Below, one piece after another: positions 26,962 to 37,258 of a stretch of 64,000 nt of DNA. Origin of the DNA: Paeniglutamicibacter sp. Y32M11 (GTDB taxonomy: Bacteria > Actinomycetota > Actinomycetes > Actinomycetales > Micrococcaceae); contig NZ_CP079107.1 of NCBI RefSeq assembly GCF_019285735.1, positions 3,100,001 to 3,164,000 of the forward strand, given 5' to 3'. Below the pieces are notes generated by a model. It was not told where the DNA came from. It was given only the letters and a program-made list of their open reading frames with translations, and ran no database searches. The position numbers and the translations under genes are program-made. Each line of letters begins with the position of its first letter. Positions within the stretch are counted from its first letter, which is position 1.

Positions 26962-28911
26962 ATGAGCATTGATGAGACTCATTTTGGTCACCGCGTTGAT
27001 GAGAAGGTGGCGCGCCAGGTGGCGGAGGCTGCCCGCGAGCAACAGTGGGATCGGCCAAGTTTCGCCAAGGGCCTGTACATGGGGACCTTTGACTGGGAGC
27101 TGATTCACCCGCACCCTACCCCCGACCCCGAGGCGGCAGCACGCGGGGCAGCCTTCATGATTCGATTGCGTGCGACCATCAAGGGCTTTGACCCGACCAT
27201 CATCGAGCGCGAAGCCAGGATACCGGACGAGTACATCAAAGCCCTGCGCGAGGTCGGAGCCTTCGGCATGAAAATTCCGGTTCAATACGGCGGCCTTGGC
27301 TTGAACCTGGCCGACTATGGACGAGCCTTGATGCTGCTGGGCACCCTTAGCCCGAGCCTGGGGGCCCTGCTCTCAGCCCACCAATCCATCGGTGTTCCGG
27401 AGCCCGTCAAGATGTTTGGCACCGATGCGCAGAAGCAGGCGTTCCTCCCCCGTTGCGCCGAGGGTGCCATCTCGGCCTTCCTGCTGACCGAAAATGACGT
27501 CGGCTCCGACCCCGCCCGGTTGGGCACCACCGCCACGCTTTCGGCGGACGGCAGCAGCTACATCATCAACGGCGCCAAGCTCTGGACGACTAACGGGGTG
27601 GTGGCCGAGCTGCTGGTGGTCATGGCGGCGGTGCCCGCCCACCAACTAGCGGATGGAACCACCGCCCGCGGCGGCGTCAGCGCCTTTGTGGTGGAAGCCG
27701 ACTCAGACGGCATCCTTGTGGAGAATCGCAACGTCTTTATGGGCCTACGCGGCATAGAAAACGGCGTCACCCGCTTCCGTGATGTGGTGGTGCCGGCCCA
27801 GAACCGTCTGGGCAAGGAAGGCTCGGGCCTCAAAATTGCCCTGAGCACGCTGAACACCGGTCGACTTTCGATACCTGCGATGTGTGCCGGTGCGGGAAAA
27901 TGGTCCCTGAAGATTGCCCGAGAATGGTCCAACGCCCGGATCCAATGGGGCAAGCCCGTGGGCAAACATGAGGCAGTGGGTCAGAAGATCGCCTACATTG
28001 CCGCGAGTACCTTCGCGCTTGAAGCGGTCTTCGAGCTTTCCGCTTCGCTGGCCGACGCCGGAATGAAGGACGTACGGATCGAGGCGGCACTGGCAAAACT
28101 TTTCTCCTCGGAAGTTTCCTACAAGATCGCCGACGAGCTACTGCAGATCCGCGGCGGACGTGGTTATGAGACGGCCGCCTCGCAGCGGGCTCGCGGTGAA
28201 CGAGCTGTCCCGGTGGAGCAACTCTTACGAGATTTACGCATCAACCGCATCTTCGAGGGTTCCACCGAGATCATGCACCTGCTGATCGCCCGTGAGGCGG
28301 TGGATGCCCACCTGAAGGCGGCGGGCGCACTGGCAGAGAAGGACTCCGATATGGCGGCCAAGGCCAAGGCGGCGGTGGGTGCCTCCGGCTTCTACGCCAG
28401 ATGGCTACCCAAACTGGCCGTGGGCTCGGGGCTGCTGCCCAATTCCTATGCGCAGCACGGTCGGCTGGCCAAGCACCTGCGCTTTATTGAGCGAGCCTCG
28501 CGCCGGTTGGCCAGGCATACCTTCGCCGGAATGGCCACCTGGCAGGCCGCCATGGAAAACCACCAGGTGTTCCTGGGCCGGGTGGTTGATCTGGGTGCCG
28601 AGCTCTTTGCCATGGCCGCCTGCATCTCCCGCGTGGAACTCATGCGCACGAGCGACCCGGCCAACGCGAACTCGGCCGAGCTGCTGGCCCTGGCCTTCTG
28701 CGAACAGTCCGAGCACCGCTGCGAAACCCTCTTCCGGGACCTGTGGGCGAACAGCGACACAACCGATCGGAAGTTGTCCAAAAAGGTTCTCGCCGGGGAC
28801 TTCACCTGGCTAGAAGCTGGCGTCGTGGATACCTCGGAAGGCACCGGCGAATGGATCGCGCAGTGGTCCACCGAGCGCATGCCCGATATGCGGCGCCCCT
28901 ACGGCGACTAG
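26962..28911 (+). CDS. long acyl-CoA dehydrogenase
   Basis: The 649-residue protein is longer than the usual 380-residue acyl-CoA dehydrogenase. It has the middle-domain motifs AFLLTENDVGSD and KLWTTNG, the C-terminal catalytic Glu in IFEGSTEIMHLL, and an extra C-terminal helical region of about 180 residues as in very-long-chain or FadE-type enzymes. It oxidises an acyl-CoA alpha-beta with FAD and passes electrons to ETF. It is flanked by amine genes but has no ETF or hydratase gene beside it; GGGGGA lies before the ATG. Confidence 0.92.
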   Translation: MSIDETHFGHRVDEKVARQVAEAAREQQWDRPSFAKGLYMGTFDWELIHPHPTPDPEAAARGAAFMIRLRATIKGFDPTIIEREARIPDEYIKALREVGAFGMKIPVQYGGLGLNLADYGRALMLLGTLSPSLGALLSAHQSIGVPEPVKMFGTDAQKQAFLPRCAEGAISAFLLTENDVGSDPARLGTTATLSADGSSYIINGAKLWTTNGVVAELLVVMAAVPAHQLADGTTARGGVSAFVVEADSDGILVENRNVFMGLRGIENGVTRFRDVVVPAQNRLGKEGSGLKIALSTLNTGRLSIPAMCAGAGKWSLKIAREWSNARIQWGKPVGKHEAVGQKIAYIAASTFALEAVFELSASLADAGMKDVRIEAALAKLFSSEVSYKIADELLQIRGGRGYETAASQRARGERAVPVEQLLRDLRINRIFEGSTEIMHLLIAREAVDAHLKAAGALAEKDSDMAAKAKAAVGASGFYARWLPKLAVGSGLLPNSYAQHGRLAKHLRFIERASRRLARHTFAGMATWQAAMENHQVFLGRVVDLGAELFAMAACISRVELMRTSDPANANSAELLALAFCEQSEHRCETLFRDLWANSDTTDRKLSKKVLAGDFTWLEAGVVDTSEGTGEWIAQWSTERMPDMRRPYGD

Positions 28912-28933
28912 CCGTCAGGACAATACCGCCCAG

Positions 28934-30583
28934 CTAGGCCCCGGCCAAGGAGCGCCACAGTAACGCAACATGCAGGGAGGTCCGCGACTCGGCGTCATCG
29001 AGGGAGACCCCGAGCTTGTCCTGAAGTTTTTCCAGCCGAGCATAAAGTGCGGGCCGACTGAGGAACCCGGTGCGGGCCAGCGCCGACTTGTTGCCGCCAT
29101 GCTTCAGGTAGAGGCCGAGCAAGTCGAGGGCGGGTTCATCGAGCGGGTCCAGGATGCCGGCCAGCTCTGCCTCGGCAAAGGACTTCAGGCGCGGATCCTC
29201 GTGCATCAGCGCCAGCAGTCCGCGCAGTCGCACGTCGGCAAAGCGGTAGAAGGGCCGGGCCCGGGTGTCGAAGGTTGCCACGGTCTCGGCCACCTGGGCC
29301 GCCTGGGCCAGCGAGTGAGCAGCCTCCGAAAGGTTCTTGTGCCCGCGCCCCACACCGACCGACCAGTCCACGACGTCCTGCTCCCGTGCCAGCTGTCGGC
29401 AGATCCGCTCCAGCAGCGGCTCCTCCAGTTGTTTGGCACCTACACCCAGCAGCATGCCAATCTGGCCGCTTTGCAAACTAGCGGCCAGGGCGGTGGTCCT
29501 GGCCGAATTCATCACGGCGTTCAGGGCGTCCAAGAGAGCGCGCTCGCGCAGCTGCACACCCGTGGGCGTTTGATCAGGCCGTTCATCCAGCCGGAATACC
29601 ATCGGAACGTAGTGCGCAGACTCGGCCAGCCCGAGGGCGCCGGCGCGGATCAGCACCTCGTTCTCCCCGAGGGCGTGCTGCTGGCGAAGTTCGTGCAGCA
29701 GTCCCGCCCTGGCCTGGTGCAGCAATTCCTTTTGATCGCGTCCGGCCAGTCGGGCGATGGACAGCGTCTGCCCGGCGCGTTCGAGCACCATGGCCGCATC
29801 CTCGTCCGTCTCCAGTTCGCCGGGAACCACGAGTCGGCCCCAGCGTTGTCCCTGGATGCCGACCGGGGTCTGGAGCCAGCTTTCCTCCCCGGCGCCGCGG
29901 CCGGTGCTATCCAGGTACCCGACCCGGCGCGAACGTTCGGGCCAGTGGAAAAGCAACGCAGCATCGAGACTCGGGCCCGACGCAAAACTCAAGACCAGGT
30001 GGGCCACGTCTTCAAGGACCACCGGTGCCCCAATAAGTTCGGCGGCCCGTGCCACGATCCCGTCCTCTGTCGCGTTCTGCAGACTCAGTGCGGTGAAGAC
30101 CTCGTGGATCATCCGCGATCGTTCCAGCGCCGCAAATTGGTCCGCGACCAACATCCGGTGCACCACCTCGGTGATCTCAACAAAGCGCACGCGTCGCCTT
30201 AACAAGATGACGGGAAAATCGCTGTGCCGCGCAAGCTGCCGCAACGCGGCGACGGAGGCATCACGATCGTTGGCCGCCCCCGTTACCAATTCGACGATGA
30301 GCCCGGCCGCACCCGCTGCCCGCACCTGAGCCAGGAATCCAGCAACCCCGGCCCCGGCCTCGCCGAAGGCCATGCCCGTGGTCAATACCAGCTCCCCACC
30401 GGAGAGCAGTTCGGCGAGATCGGGCGTCTCGGCCACGTGCACCCAACGCACGGCGGTTCCCAATAGGTCTTCGCCGCCCAGCACCTCGGGTTCCCCCGCG
30501 GCAACAGCGGGCAGGTCAAGGACCCGGGTTATGCTCACGGTCCCGGAAATCGCGGGCTTCAGCTGGCTGGCGGCGGTAGTCAT
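28934..30583 (-). CDS. PucR family transcriptional regulator
   Basis: The 549-residue protein has an N-terminal PucR domain (ITRVLDLPAVAAGEPEVLGGEDLLG), a GAF-like middle region and the C-terminal PucR helix-turn-helix (LDLLGLYLKHGGNKSALARTGFLSRPALYARLEKLQDKLG). PucR activators usually sense metabolites of purine or amine breakdown. It is divergent from mmsA with a 117-base spacer that contains ATTGA-C-TCAAT, and its ATG sits six bases inside the longer open frame. It probably controls the mmsA-aminotransferase unit. Confidence 0.9.
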   Translation of the reverse strand: MTTAASQLKPAISGTVSITRVLDLPAVAAGEPEVLGGEDLLGTAVRWVHVAETPDLAELLSGGELVLTTGMAFGEAGAGVAGFLAQVRAAGAAGLIVELVTGAANDRDASVAALRQLARHSDFPVILLRRRVRFVEITEVVHRMLVADQFAALERSRMIHEVFTALSLQNATEDGIVARAAELIGAPVVLEDVAHLVLSFASGPSLDAALLFHWPERSRRVGYLDSTGRGAGEESWLQTPVGIQGQRWGRLVVPGELETDEDAAMVLERAGQTLSIARLAGRDQKELLHQARAGLLHELRQQHALGENEVLIRAGALGLAESAHYVPMVFRLDERPDQTPTGVQLRERALLDALNAVMNSARTTALAASLQSGQIGMLLGVGAKQLEEPLLERICRQLAREQDVVDWSVGVGRGHKNLSEAAHSLAQAAQVAETVATFDTRARPFYRFADVRLRGLLALMHEDPRLKSFAEAELAGILDPLDEPALDLLGLYLKHGGNKSALARTGFLSRPALYARLEKLQDKLGVSLDDAESRTSLHVALLWRSLAGA

Positions 30584-30700
30584 AGACAAAGTGTATTTCT
30601 TTGACCATAAGACGTTACAGGTTGACGGTGTTGTGGGGGTGTTCCGGGCGACACAATTGACTCAATACCGATTTTCCCCGCTTTGAAAGGCTCACACGCC

Positions 30701-32194
30701 ATGCAGACCCTCTCCCACTGGATCAACGGAACCATGCTGGACGTCCCTGCCGATTCCCGTTTTGCCGACGTGATGAATCCAGCTACCGGCAAGGTCTCTT
30801 CACGCGTGGCTCTGGCCTCCCCGGCGACCACCGGGGAAGCCATCGCCGCGGCCCACGCCGCGTTCCCCGCCTGGCGCGACACCTCACTGACCCGTCGCTC
30901 GCAGATCCTGTTCAACTACCGCGAGCTGCTGAACCAGCGCAAGGGTGAACTCGCTGCCATCATCACCGCCGAACACGGCAAGGTCCTTGATGACGCCATG
31001 GGCGAGATTGCCCGCGGGCTGGAAGTAGTGGAGTACGCCTGCGGCATCCCGCACCTGATCAAGGGCGGCTACACGGAAAATGCCTCCACCAAGATCGACG
31101 TGCACTCCATCCGTCAACCCCTGGGCGTTGCCGCAATCATCTCCCCCTTCAACTTCCCGGCCATGGTCCCGATGTGGTTCTTCCCCATCGCCATCGCCGC
31201 CGGCAACACCGTCATCCTCAAGCCCAGCGAAAAGGACCCGACGGCAGCGCAGTGGATGGCCGAGCTCTGGAAGGAAGCGGGGCTTCCCGACGGCGTCTTC
31301 AATGTGGTCCACGGGGACAAGGAATCCGTCGATACCCTGCTGACCGATTCGCGCGTCGCCTCGGTCTCGTTCGTGGGTTCCACCCCGATCGCCCAGTACG
31401 TCTATGTCACCGGCACCGCGCACGGCAAGCGGGTCCAGGCCCTGGGCGGGGCGAAGAACCACATGCTGGTATTGCCCGACGCGGACCTGGATCTGGCCGC
31501 CGATGCCGCGGTGAACGCGGGCTTCGGTGCCGCCGGCGAGCGCTGCATGGCCATCTCCGCGATCGTGGCCATCGATTCGATCGCCGATGAACTGGTGGCC
31601 AAGATTGCCGAGCGTGCAGCCACGCTGCGTGTGGGTGATGGGATGCGCGGCTGCGATATGGGCCCGTTGGTGACCGCGGCCCACCGGGACAAGGTTGCCG
31701 GCTACATCGACGCCGGCGAGGAAGCCGGCGCCACCATGGTGTTGGATGGTCGGACGGTGGATCCGGATGCCGAGGGTGATGGATTCTTCCTGAATCCGAC
31801 GCTCTTTGATCACGTCAGCACCGACATGTCGATCTATACCGATGAGATCTTCGGCCCGGTTCTCTCGGTGGTGCGTGTGGATTCCTTCGATGAGGGCATT
31901 GAGACCATTAATGCCAACCCGTATGGCAACGGCACGGCGATCTTCACCAACGACGGTGGGGCTGCCCGCCGCTTCGAGAATGAGATTCAGGTCGGCATGG
32001 TCGGCATTAACGTGCCCATCCCGGTTCCGATGGCCTACTACTCCTTTGGCGGATGGAAGAACTCGCTCTTTGGTGACGCCCACGCCTATGGCTCCGAGGG
32101 CGTGAACTTCTTCACCCGCGGTAAGGTCGTCACCTCCCGCTGGCTGGATCCCAGCCATGGCGGGCTGAACCTCGGCTTCCCGCAGAACGTCTAA
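30701..32194 (+). CDS. mmsA: CoA-acylating (methyl)malonate-semialdehyde dehydrogenase
   Basis: The 497-residue aldehyde dehydrogenase has the usual length of MmsA, the start HWINGTMLDV and the catalytic Cys282 in GERCMAIS. The MmsA class converts methylmalonate or malonate semialdehyde plus CoA and NAD to propionyl- or acetyl-CoA, releasing CO2. The partner aminotransferase immediately downstream suggests that the substrate here is malonate semialdehyde from beta-alanine, the end of spermidine breakdown. GAAAGG lies ten bases before the ATG. Confidence 0.93.
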   Translation: MQTLSHWINGTMLDVPADSRFADVMNPATGKVSSRVALASPATTGEAIAAAHAAFPAWRDTSLTRRSQILFNYRELLNQRKGELAAIITAEHGKVLDDAMGEIARGLEVVEYACGIPHLIKGGYTENASTKIDVHSIRQPLGVAAIISPFNFPAMVPMWFFPIAIAAGNTVILKPSEKDPTAAQWMAELWKEAGLPDGVFNVVHGDKESVDTLLTDSRVASVSFVGSTPIAQYVYVTGTAHGKRVQALGGAKNHMLVLPDADLDLAADAAVNAGFGAAGERCMAISAIVAIDSIADELVAKIAERAATLRVGDGMRGCDMGPLVTAAHRDKVAGYIDAGEEAGATMVLDGRTVDPDAEGDGFFLNPTLFDHVSTDMSIYTDEIFGPVLSVVRVDSFDEGIETINANPYGNGTAIFTNDGGAARRFENEIQVGMVGINVPIPVPMAYYSFGGWKNSLFGDAHAYGSEGVNFFTRGKVVTSRWLDPSHGGLNLGFPQNV

Positions 32195-32219
32195 CCCCAC
32201 CCTTGTGGAAGGATCCATC

Positions 32220-33593
32220 ATGAGCACAGCTGCAGCCACCGATTCCATCACCGCGGAACAGATCGCCGCCGGGAAACGCGCCCACGAGCTGGACCGCCAG
32301 CACGTCTTTCATTCCTGGCAGGCCCAGGGACCGTTTAACCCCATGACCATCCTGAAGGCCGAAGGCTCCTGGGTCTGGGACGGGGAGGGCAACAAACTGT
32401 TGGATTTCTCTTCCCAACTGGTGAACACCAACATTGGCCATCAACATCCCCAGGTCGTTGCCGCCATCCAGGAGCAGGCGGGTAAGTTGTGCACCATTGC
32501 TCCGCAGCATGTGAACGATGCCCGTTCGGAGGCAGCCCGGCTGATCGCAGAGCTGACACCCGGGGATTTGAATCATGTGTTCTTCACCAATGGTGGGGCC
32601 GATGCGGTGGAGCATGCCATTCGCATGGCCCGTCTACACACCGGTAAGCACAAGGTGCTGGCCGCCTACCGTAGTTATCACGGAGGTACCCAATTAGCGA
32701 TCAACGCGACCGGGGATCCCCGCCGCTTCCCCAATGACCGGGGAGATTCCGGGGTGGTGCACTTCATGCCTCCTTACCCCTATCGTTCGTACTTTGCCGC
32801 CACCACGGAGGCCGAGGAAACCGAGCGCGCGCTGCGCCATCTCGAGGATCTGATTACCCTCGAGGGAGCGGCAAATATTGGGGCACTGATCTTAGAATCC
32901 ATCCCCGGTACCGCCGGCATTTATGTCCCGCCGGCCGGCTACATGGAGGGCGTGCGGACGCTGACCCGCAAGTACGGCATCATCTTCATCGCCGATGAGG
33001 TCATGGCCGGCTTCGGCCGCTCCGGCAAGTGGTTCGCCATCAACCACTGGGATATCACCCCTGATTTGATCACCTTCGCCAAGGGAGTGAACTCCGGCTA
33101 CGTTCCTTTGGGTGGTGTGGCGATTTCCGACGCGATCTTTGAAACATTCCGTGAGCGTCCCTACCCCGGTGGGCTGACCTATTCGGGGCACCCGCTGGCC
33201 TGCGCCGCGGCGGTGGCCACCATCAATGCCATGAAGGACGAATCCATGGTGGAAAATGCTGCGCGCCTCGGTGAGCGGATCATCGGCCCGGTCCTCGCCG
33301 AGCTCATGGCCAAGCACCCGTCCGTGGGGGACGTGCGCGGGACCGGCTGTTTTTGGGCGGTGGAACTAGTCACCAATCGTGAGACCCGCGAGCCCATGGC
33401 ACCCTACGGAGGATCATCGCCGGCCATGTCCGCCGTGACAGCTGCGCTGAAGAAGGCAGGCATCTTGCCGTTTGTGAACTTCAACCGCATCCATGTGGTC
33501 CCACCACTGAACATCAGCGACGCGGATCTGCGTACCGGTCTAGCGATGTTGGATGAGGCTCTGGATGTTGCCGACACGTTTGTGACCGACTAA
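32220..33593 (+). CDS. omega-amino acid (beta-alanine type) aminotransferase
   Basis: The 457-residue class III PLP enzyme has VFFTNGGADAVEHAIRMAR, IADEVMAGFGRSGKWF and the PLP lysine K288 (TFAKGVNSGYVPLGG). It follows mmsA by 25 bases with GGAAGG before the ATG. This pair (MmsA plus omega-amino-acid aminotransferase) is the classical route from beta-alanine or similar omega-amino acids to acetyl-CoA through malonate semialdehyde. The acceptor is presumably pyruvate. Confidence 0.9.
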   Translation: MSTAAATDSITAEQIAAGKRAHELDRQHVFHSWQAQGPFNPMTILKAEGSWVWDGEGNKLLDFSSQLVNTNIGHQHPQVVAAIQEQAGKLCTIAPQHVNDARSEAARLIAELTPGDLNHVFFTNGGADAVEHAIRMARLHTGKHKVLAAYRSYHGGTQLAINATGDPRRFPNDRGDSGVVHFMPPYPYRSYFAATTEAEETERALRHLEDLITLEGAANIGALILESIPGTAGIYVPPAGYMEGVRTLTRKYGIIFIADEVMAGFGRSGKWFAINHWDITPDLITFAKGVNSGYVPLGGVAISDAIFETFRERPYPGGLTYSGHPLACAAAVATINAMKDESMVENAARLGERIIGPVLAELMAKHPSVGDVRGTGCFWAVELVTNRETREPMAPYGGSSPAMSAVTAALKKAGILPFVNFNRIHVVPPLNISDADLRTGLAMLDEALDVADTFVTD

Positions 33594-33619
33594 CAGCTCA
33601 CTTCTCCTCACAACCGATA

Positions 33620-33657
33620 GTGTCCGCATCCGGAAATGGACTTCCGGATGCGGCCAC
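33620..33657 (+). terminator. terminator after the mmsA operon
   Basis: CCGCATCCGGAA and TTCCGGATGCGG are perfect 12-base arms around ATGGAC, lengthened by GTG/CAC outside a one-base mismatch. It lies between convergent genes. Confidence 0.8.
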
Positions 33658-33673
33658 TCGTCTGCGTGCCACG

Positions 33674-34186
33674 CTAGCCCTTGGCTTCCTCCTGGGTCAC
33701 CAGCACGTGCCACCTCGCCCGGGGATCGGCTGTAACTTCCACCTCGAACTCCCCCTCGTCGTGATTCACGAAGCTACTCATATGTATTTGACCGACGTCA
33801 CTGTCGCTGCACTCGGCGTCGGTCCGTGCGCCGTCACTCGTGCCGATGGAGATCGGACCGGTTCCCGAGCAGGTCCACATCACGAAGGTTTCACCCTGCG
33901 GCATCGAATCCGTGGCGGAACTTGCGTCGCCCGAACCCATGGTCTCGAGAACAGCCTGATGCCCGGCTAATGGTTTGAGGACGGCAGCACCGGTCGTGAT
34001 ATCCACGAACTGCGTAGATTTCCATTCGGGGGCTGCTTCGATTGTGGGCGCCGGTGGTGTCGTGACTGGCGCGGACACCGTTGGCTCCGGCGCTTCATCG
34101 GTCAACGTGGTGCAGCCGGCCAGCAGAGTCCCAAGACCAAGCACCAGTATGGGTGCCAACGCCTGTTTTGTCCCGAACTTTTTCAT
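33674..34186 (-). CDS. hypothetical lipoprotein
   Basis: The 170-residue protein has a signal peptide ending in the lipobox LAGC (MKKFGTKQALAPILVLGLGTLLAGC), a Thr/Pro/Glu-rich linker and a small domain with Cys pairs (MWTCSGTGPISIG...AECSD). No family is recognised. The ATG was chosen for the signal peptide; GGAG lies upstream. Confidence 0.75.
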   Translation of the reverse strand: MKKFGTKQALAPILVLGLGTLLAGCTTLTDEAPEPTVSAPVTTPPAPTIEAAPEWKSTQFVDITTGAAVLKPLAGHQAVLETMGSGDASSATDSMPQGETFVMWTCSGTGPISIGTSDGARTDAECSDSDVGQIHMSSFVNHDEGEFEVEVTADPRARWHVLVTQEEAKG

Positions 34187-34359
34187 CAGGGGTTTCTCCG
34201 CCCTCGTGGTAAACGTATGAGGTGGCAAGGGGTTTTTACCTCGCACCTTCACGACTCTTTTAATGAGCCTAAGGCACAGCAAGACACATTTCATCGAACC
34301 GCCAGAAATACGTCTTAAGGTCGATGCCACGAAAACCATACAGTTGTTAGCATGGTGAA

Positions 34360-34830
34360 ATGTACCAACCCATCGACTTCGTAACACCGCAGATTCTTCT
34401 TGCCGTGGCCGTCATCCTGACGGTTTTTGCCGTCCCGCTGGGGATGCATGCGCTATATCGGCTCAGAAAATACCGTAAGGACACCGAGAACTCTCGAACC
34501 TACGTGCGTCGTCGCGATATCGGCATCGAGTCCGGTCTCGCCGGATTCGGACTTCTGCTGGTGCTGCTCTGCGTTGTGATTGCCGCCGTGGGGTGGAAGA
34601 GTTCTGCTGCCAACCTTGTGGCAAACGTCCAAATGCGTTACGTGGTCAGCGATGTGTCGATGACGTTATGGAATGGCTCAACGGCGAAGGTTGACCTCAC
34701 GGATGCAAACGGTATTCGGGGATACGGCGTTGACGTCTCCTTTGACGCTCTAGGAATCCCAGTACTCGGGGATCTTGCCGCCAGCGAAGATGGGCACCAT
34801 GCCGTGAAACTGACGCTGACTCAGCGTTGA
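34360..34830 (+). CDS. small membrane protein of unknown function
   Basis: The 156-residue protein has two hydrophobic helices (LLAVAVILTVFAVPLGMHAL and GFGLLLVLLCVVIAAVGW) separated by a basic loop, then an external C-terminal part of about 75 residues. No family is recognised. The start has GGTG four bases upstream. Confidence 0.65.
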   Translation: MYQPIDFVTPQILLAVAVILTVFAVPLGMHALYRLRKYRKDTENSRTYVRRRDIGIESGLAGFGLLLVLLCVVIAAVGWKSSAANLVANVQMRYVVSDVSMTLWNGSTAKVDLTDANGIRGYGVDVSFDALGIPVLGDLAASEDGHHAVKLTLTQR

Positions 34831-34963
34831 TTCAATTCCTCGCTGCTGGTACTCCAGACCGGTCCCCCGGAGTTCTTTTCTCCACCCTAGGTCCCATTTT
34901 TCTTCGCAGATGTGCACCCCTCCTCCGATGCGGCGCGCACCCGTCCCTACATAGGCTGAAATT

Positions 34964-35554
34964 ATGAAAACGACGTCCACCACTTTCACCTCGATTCCCG
35001 GCACCCCCAAGACCCTTGCCTTGGGGATCACGGCCATCGTTGCAGCACTTGCCCTGAGCGGCTGCAGCGCCCTGGGAATCGAGTCAAAGTACGACAAACG
35101 CACCAGCCACGATTTCACCACCGGCGCCGAGGGCAAAGAAAAGGGCACCCTCCCCTTGTGGGTCCCGGACGAGGCCTCGGATATCAAGGAAATGGTGCGA
35201 ACCACGGGCAACGAACGAATCCTGCGCCTGAACTACAGCGGAGCGTTGCCCGAGACCTGCACGAAGATCACCGTTGCTGGCAAGCCATCGGTCAATGAGC
35301 TCACCGCAGGTCTTAATCATGAAGAACCCAGAGATGCCAAGGGCCTAGCTGCCGTGGTGCAGCAGCAGTATCAAATTCCCTTGCTCGCCGCGGACTGGTG
35401 GCCCACCGGACAAGAGTCTCGTGCCACGCATTTATGCGGCAAGTGGTGGGTGTCCACCGTTGCGCAGAAGGTTTATGCTTTCGCCCCCGAGGAGAAGAGC
35501 ATCGCCGAACACGTACTCACCGAACAGGCCAATATCCAGCGGGCCGAAAAGTAA
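34964..35554 (+). CDS. hypothetical lipoprotein
   Basis: The 196-residue protein has a signal sequence ending in LSGC (about residue 35) and a soluble domain with Cys-Thr-Lys (PETCTKIT) and HLCGKWWVST. No domain is recognised. The start lacks a clear ribosome binding site and may be leaderless. Confidence 0.65.
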   Translation: MKTTSTTFTSIPGTPKTLALGITAIVAALALSGCSALGIESKYDKRTSHDFTTGAEGKEKGTLPLWVPDEASDIKEMVRTTGNERILRLNYSGALPETCTKITVAGKPSVNELTAGLNHEEPRDAKGLAAVVQQQYQIPLLAADWWPTGQESRATHLCGKWWVSTVAQKVYAFAPEEKSIAEHVLTEQANIQRAEK

Positions 35555-35588
35555 ACCTCGTCGTGGTGCGGCTCGGACCACGCAGCAC

Positions 35589-35620
35589 AACCGGTGCGCA
35601 GCGGCTGCTGCGCACCGGTT
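35589..35620. terminator. perfect 14-base hairpin between convergent genes
   Basis: AACCGGTGCGCAGC and GCTGCGCACCGGTT flank GGCT, between the lipoprotein gene and the leftward permease gene. Confidence 0.75.
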
Positions 35621-35658
35621 TCGTTTAACCCCCACTCTTCGCTAAGCGCTAGTTGGTA

Positions 35659-37125
35659 TTAGAGATCACCGCCGCGGCCCACTCGTGCGTAGACCTCTGG
35701 GCGGCGCTTGCGGAGCCGCAGGGCCCAGAACACCCCCAAGATCCCGGGCAGCACCACGATTACCGGCAGTAACCAGCCGAGGATGCTGGCTTCCTGCAGC
35801 CCGATCAGCACATCGAAGTTCATCAGGATGGCGACAAAGAGCACGCTGAGCAGCACTCCGGCAATCAGCGGTGCCACCTGCGCGGCCCAGGGACCCAGAC
35901 CGTGCGGCTCACTGCGGAAGTAGCCGATCACGGCGAAGGACGTTAGTGCCATGAGCATGACCAGACCAAAGGCCCCCATGTTGGTGAGCCAGGTAAAGAG
36001 CGTCACCACCGGGAACATCACATCTTTTCCGGCTCCAATGAGCGCAAAGATCGCCAGGACGATCAGCGCCAAGGCGCTTTGGGTCAAGGACCCGGCCATC
36101 GGTGCATGGGTGCGAGGGTTGGTGTGGGCCAAGACCCGCGGCATCACGCCCTCGCGACCCAGTGAAAACAGGTAACGGGCCACCACGTTGTGGAATGCGA
36201 TCAGTGCTGCCAACAGGCTGGTGATGAACAGGACGTTACCCAGGTCCACGAACCACGTTGGAACATGGTCGGACAGGAAGACGAAGACCAGATCCGGGCC
36301 AAATTCAGCCGACCTACCCACCACGGCAGAATCGCCTTCGCCCACGGCCATGGCCCAAGCGGACACCGCATAGAAGACCGCGATGATTCCCACAGCGATC
36401 AGGGTGGCGCGGCGCGGAGTGTTTTTGGGGTCCTTGACCTCTTCGCCATAGATGGCTCCCGATTCAAAGCCCATGAAGGCAGCAATGCTGAAGGACAGCG
36501 CGGCGCCGATTCCGGCGGTGAACAAGCTGGCAGGTTCCAGCGACGCGGTGCTCACCCCTTCGGGTGCGACCTTTACTGCGAGTACGTCGTAGACAACAAC
36601 CACCAGGAATTCGCAGGCCACCACGATGCCCAGCAGCTTGGCCGAGAGATCGACCTTATTTACACCCAACGCTCCGACAATCGCCCACCCGATGAGGGCG
36701 CAGGCCCACCAGGGGAGGTTCAGGGCGAAGGTTCCGGCGAGAAAGGATGAAAGAGCGAATCCGAAGAGGCCATAAATGCCGATTTGCATGGCGTTGTAAC
36801 TGATCAAGGCGACCCAGGCGGCACCGATTCCCGCCGCCTTGCCAAGGCCCCTGGCTACGTAGGCGTAAAAGGCACCGGCATTACGCACATGTTGGCTCAT
36901 GGCGGTGTATCCGACGGCGAAAATCAGCAGGACAAGCCCGAGCACGACGAAGGAGAGCGGGATGCCCAGCACCCCGGTGACGGCGTAGTTGCTGGTGATG
37001 CCACCTGCCACCACCGTTAGTGGTGCCGAGGCCGCGATGATCATGAAGACCAGCGACGGCACCCCGAGTGTTCTCTTACCGAGGCTCGGAGCCTCGGTGT
37101 TGGGTGGTGCGGTGAATGCTGCCAT
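35659..37125 (-). CDS. APC family amine/amino acid permease
   Basis: The 488-residue protein has about twelve helices, with the APC core starting GVPSLVFMIIAASAPLTVVAGGITSNY and the FMGFESGAIYGEE segment typical of the amino acid/polyamine/organocation superfamily. The ATG has AGGAGG eight bases upstream. A FeaR-like regulator lies next to it and a copper amine oxidase is close, so the natural substrate is probably a primary amine such as phenylethylamine or tyramine; this is inferred from context only. Confidence 0.88.
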   Translation of the reverse strand: MAAFTAPPNTEAPSLGKRTLGVPSLVFMIIAASAPLTVVAGGITSNYAVTGVLGIPLSFVVLGLVLLIFAVGYTAMSQHVRNAGAFYAYVARGLGKAAGIGAAWVALISYNAMQIGIYGLFGFALSSFLAGTFALNLPWWACALIGWAIVGALGVNKVDLSAKLLGIVVACEFLVVVVYDVLAVKVAPEGVSTASLEPASLFTAGIGAALSFSIAAFMGFESGAIYGEEVKDPKNTPRRATLIAVGIIAVFYAVSAWAMAVGEGDSAVVGRSAEFGPDLVFVFLSDHVPTWFVDLGNVLFITSLLAALIAFHNVVARYLFSLGREGVMPRVLAHTNPRTHAPMAGSLTQSALALIVLAIFALIGAGKDVMFPVVTLFTWLTNMGAFGLVMLMALTSFAVIGYFRSEPHGLGPWAAQVAPLIAGVLLSVLFVAILMNFDVLIGLQEASILGWLLPVIVVLPGILGVFWALRLRKRRPEVYARVGRGGDL

Positions 37126-37258
37126 GGGAATTTCCTCCTTGAAGCGTCTTTGTACCAGCGTGCGCTTCGTGGGGTGCCTAGCGCTTGTCTTTGCGCGAGC
37201 AGCTATAGGCGAATCGTGCAGCATTGCGCCGTTCCCCGGCTCAGCACCCACACCGTAG

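Noticed and set aside
30884-32251. 455-codon open frame antisense to mmsA
   Set aside because: It is a shadow of a well-recognised dehydrogenase gene.
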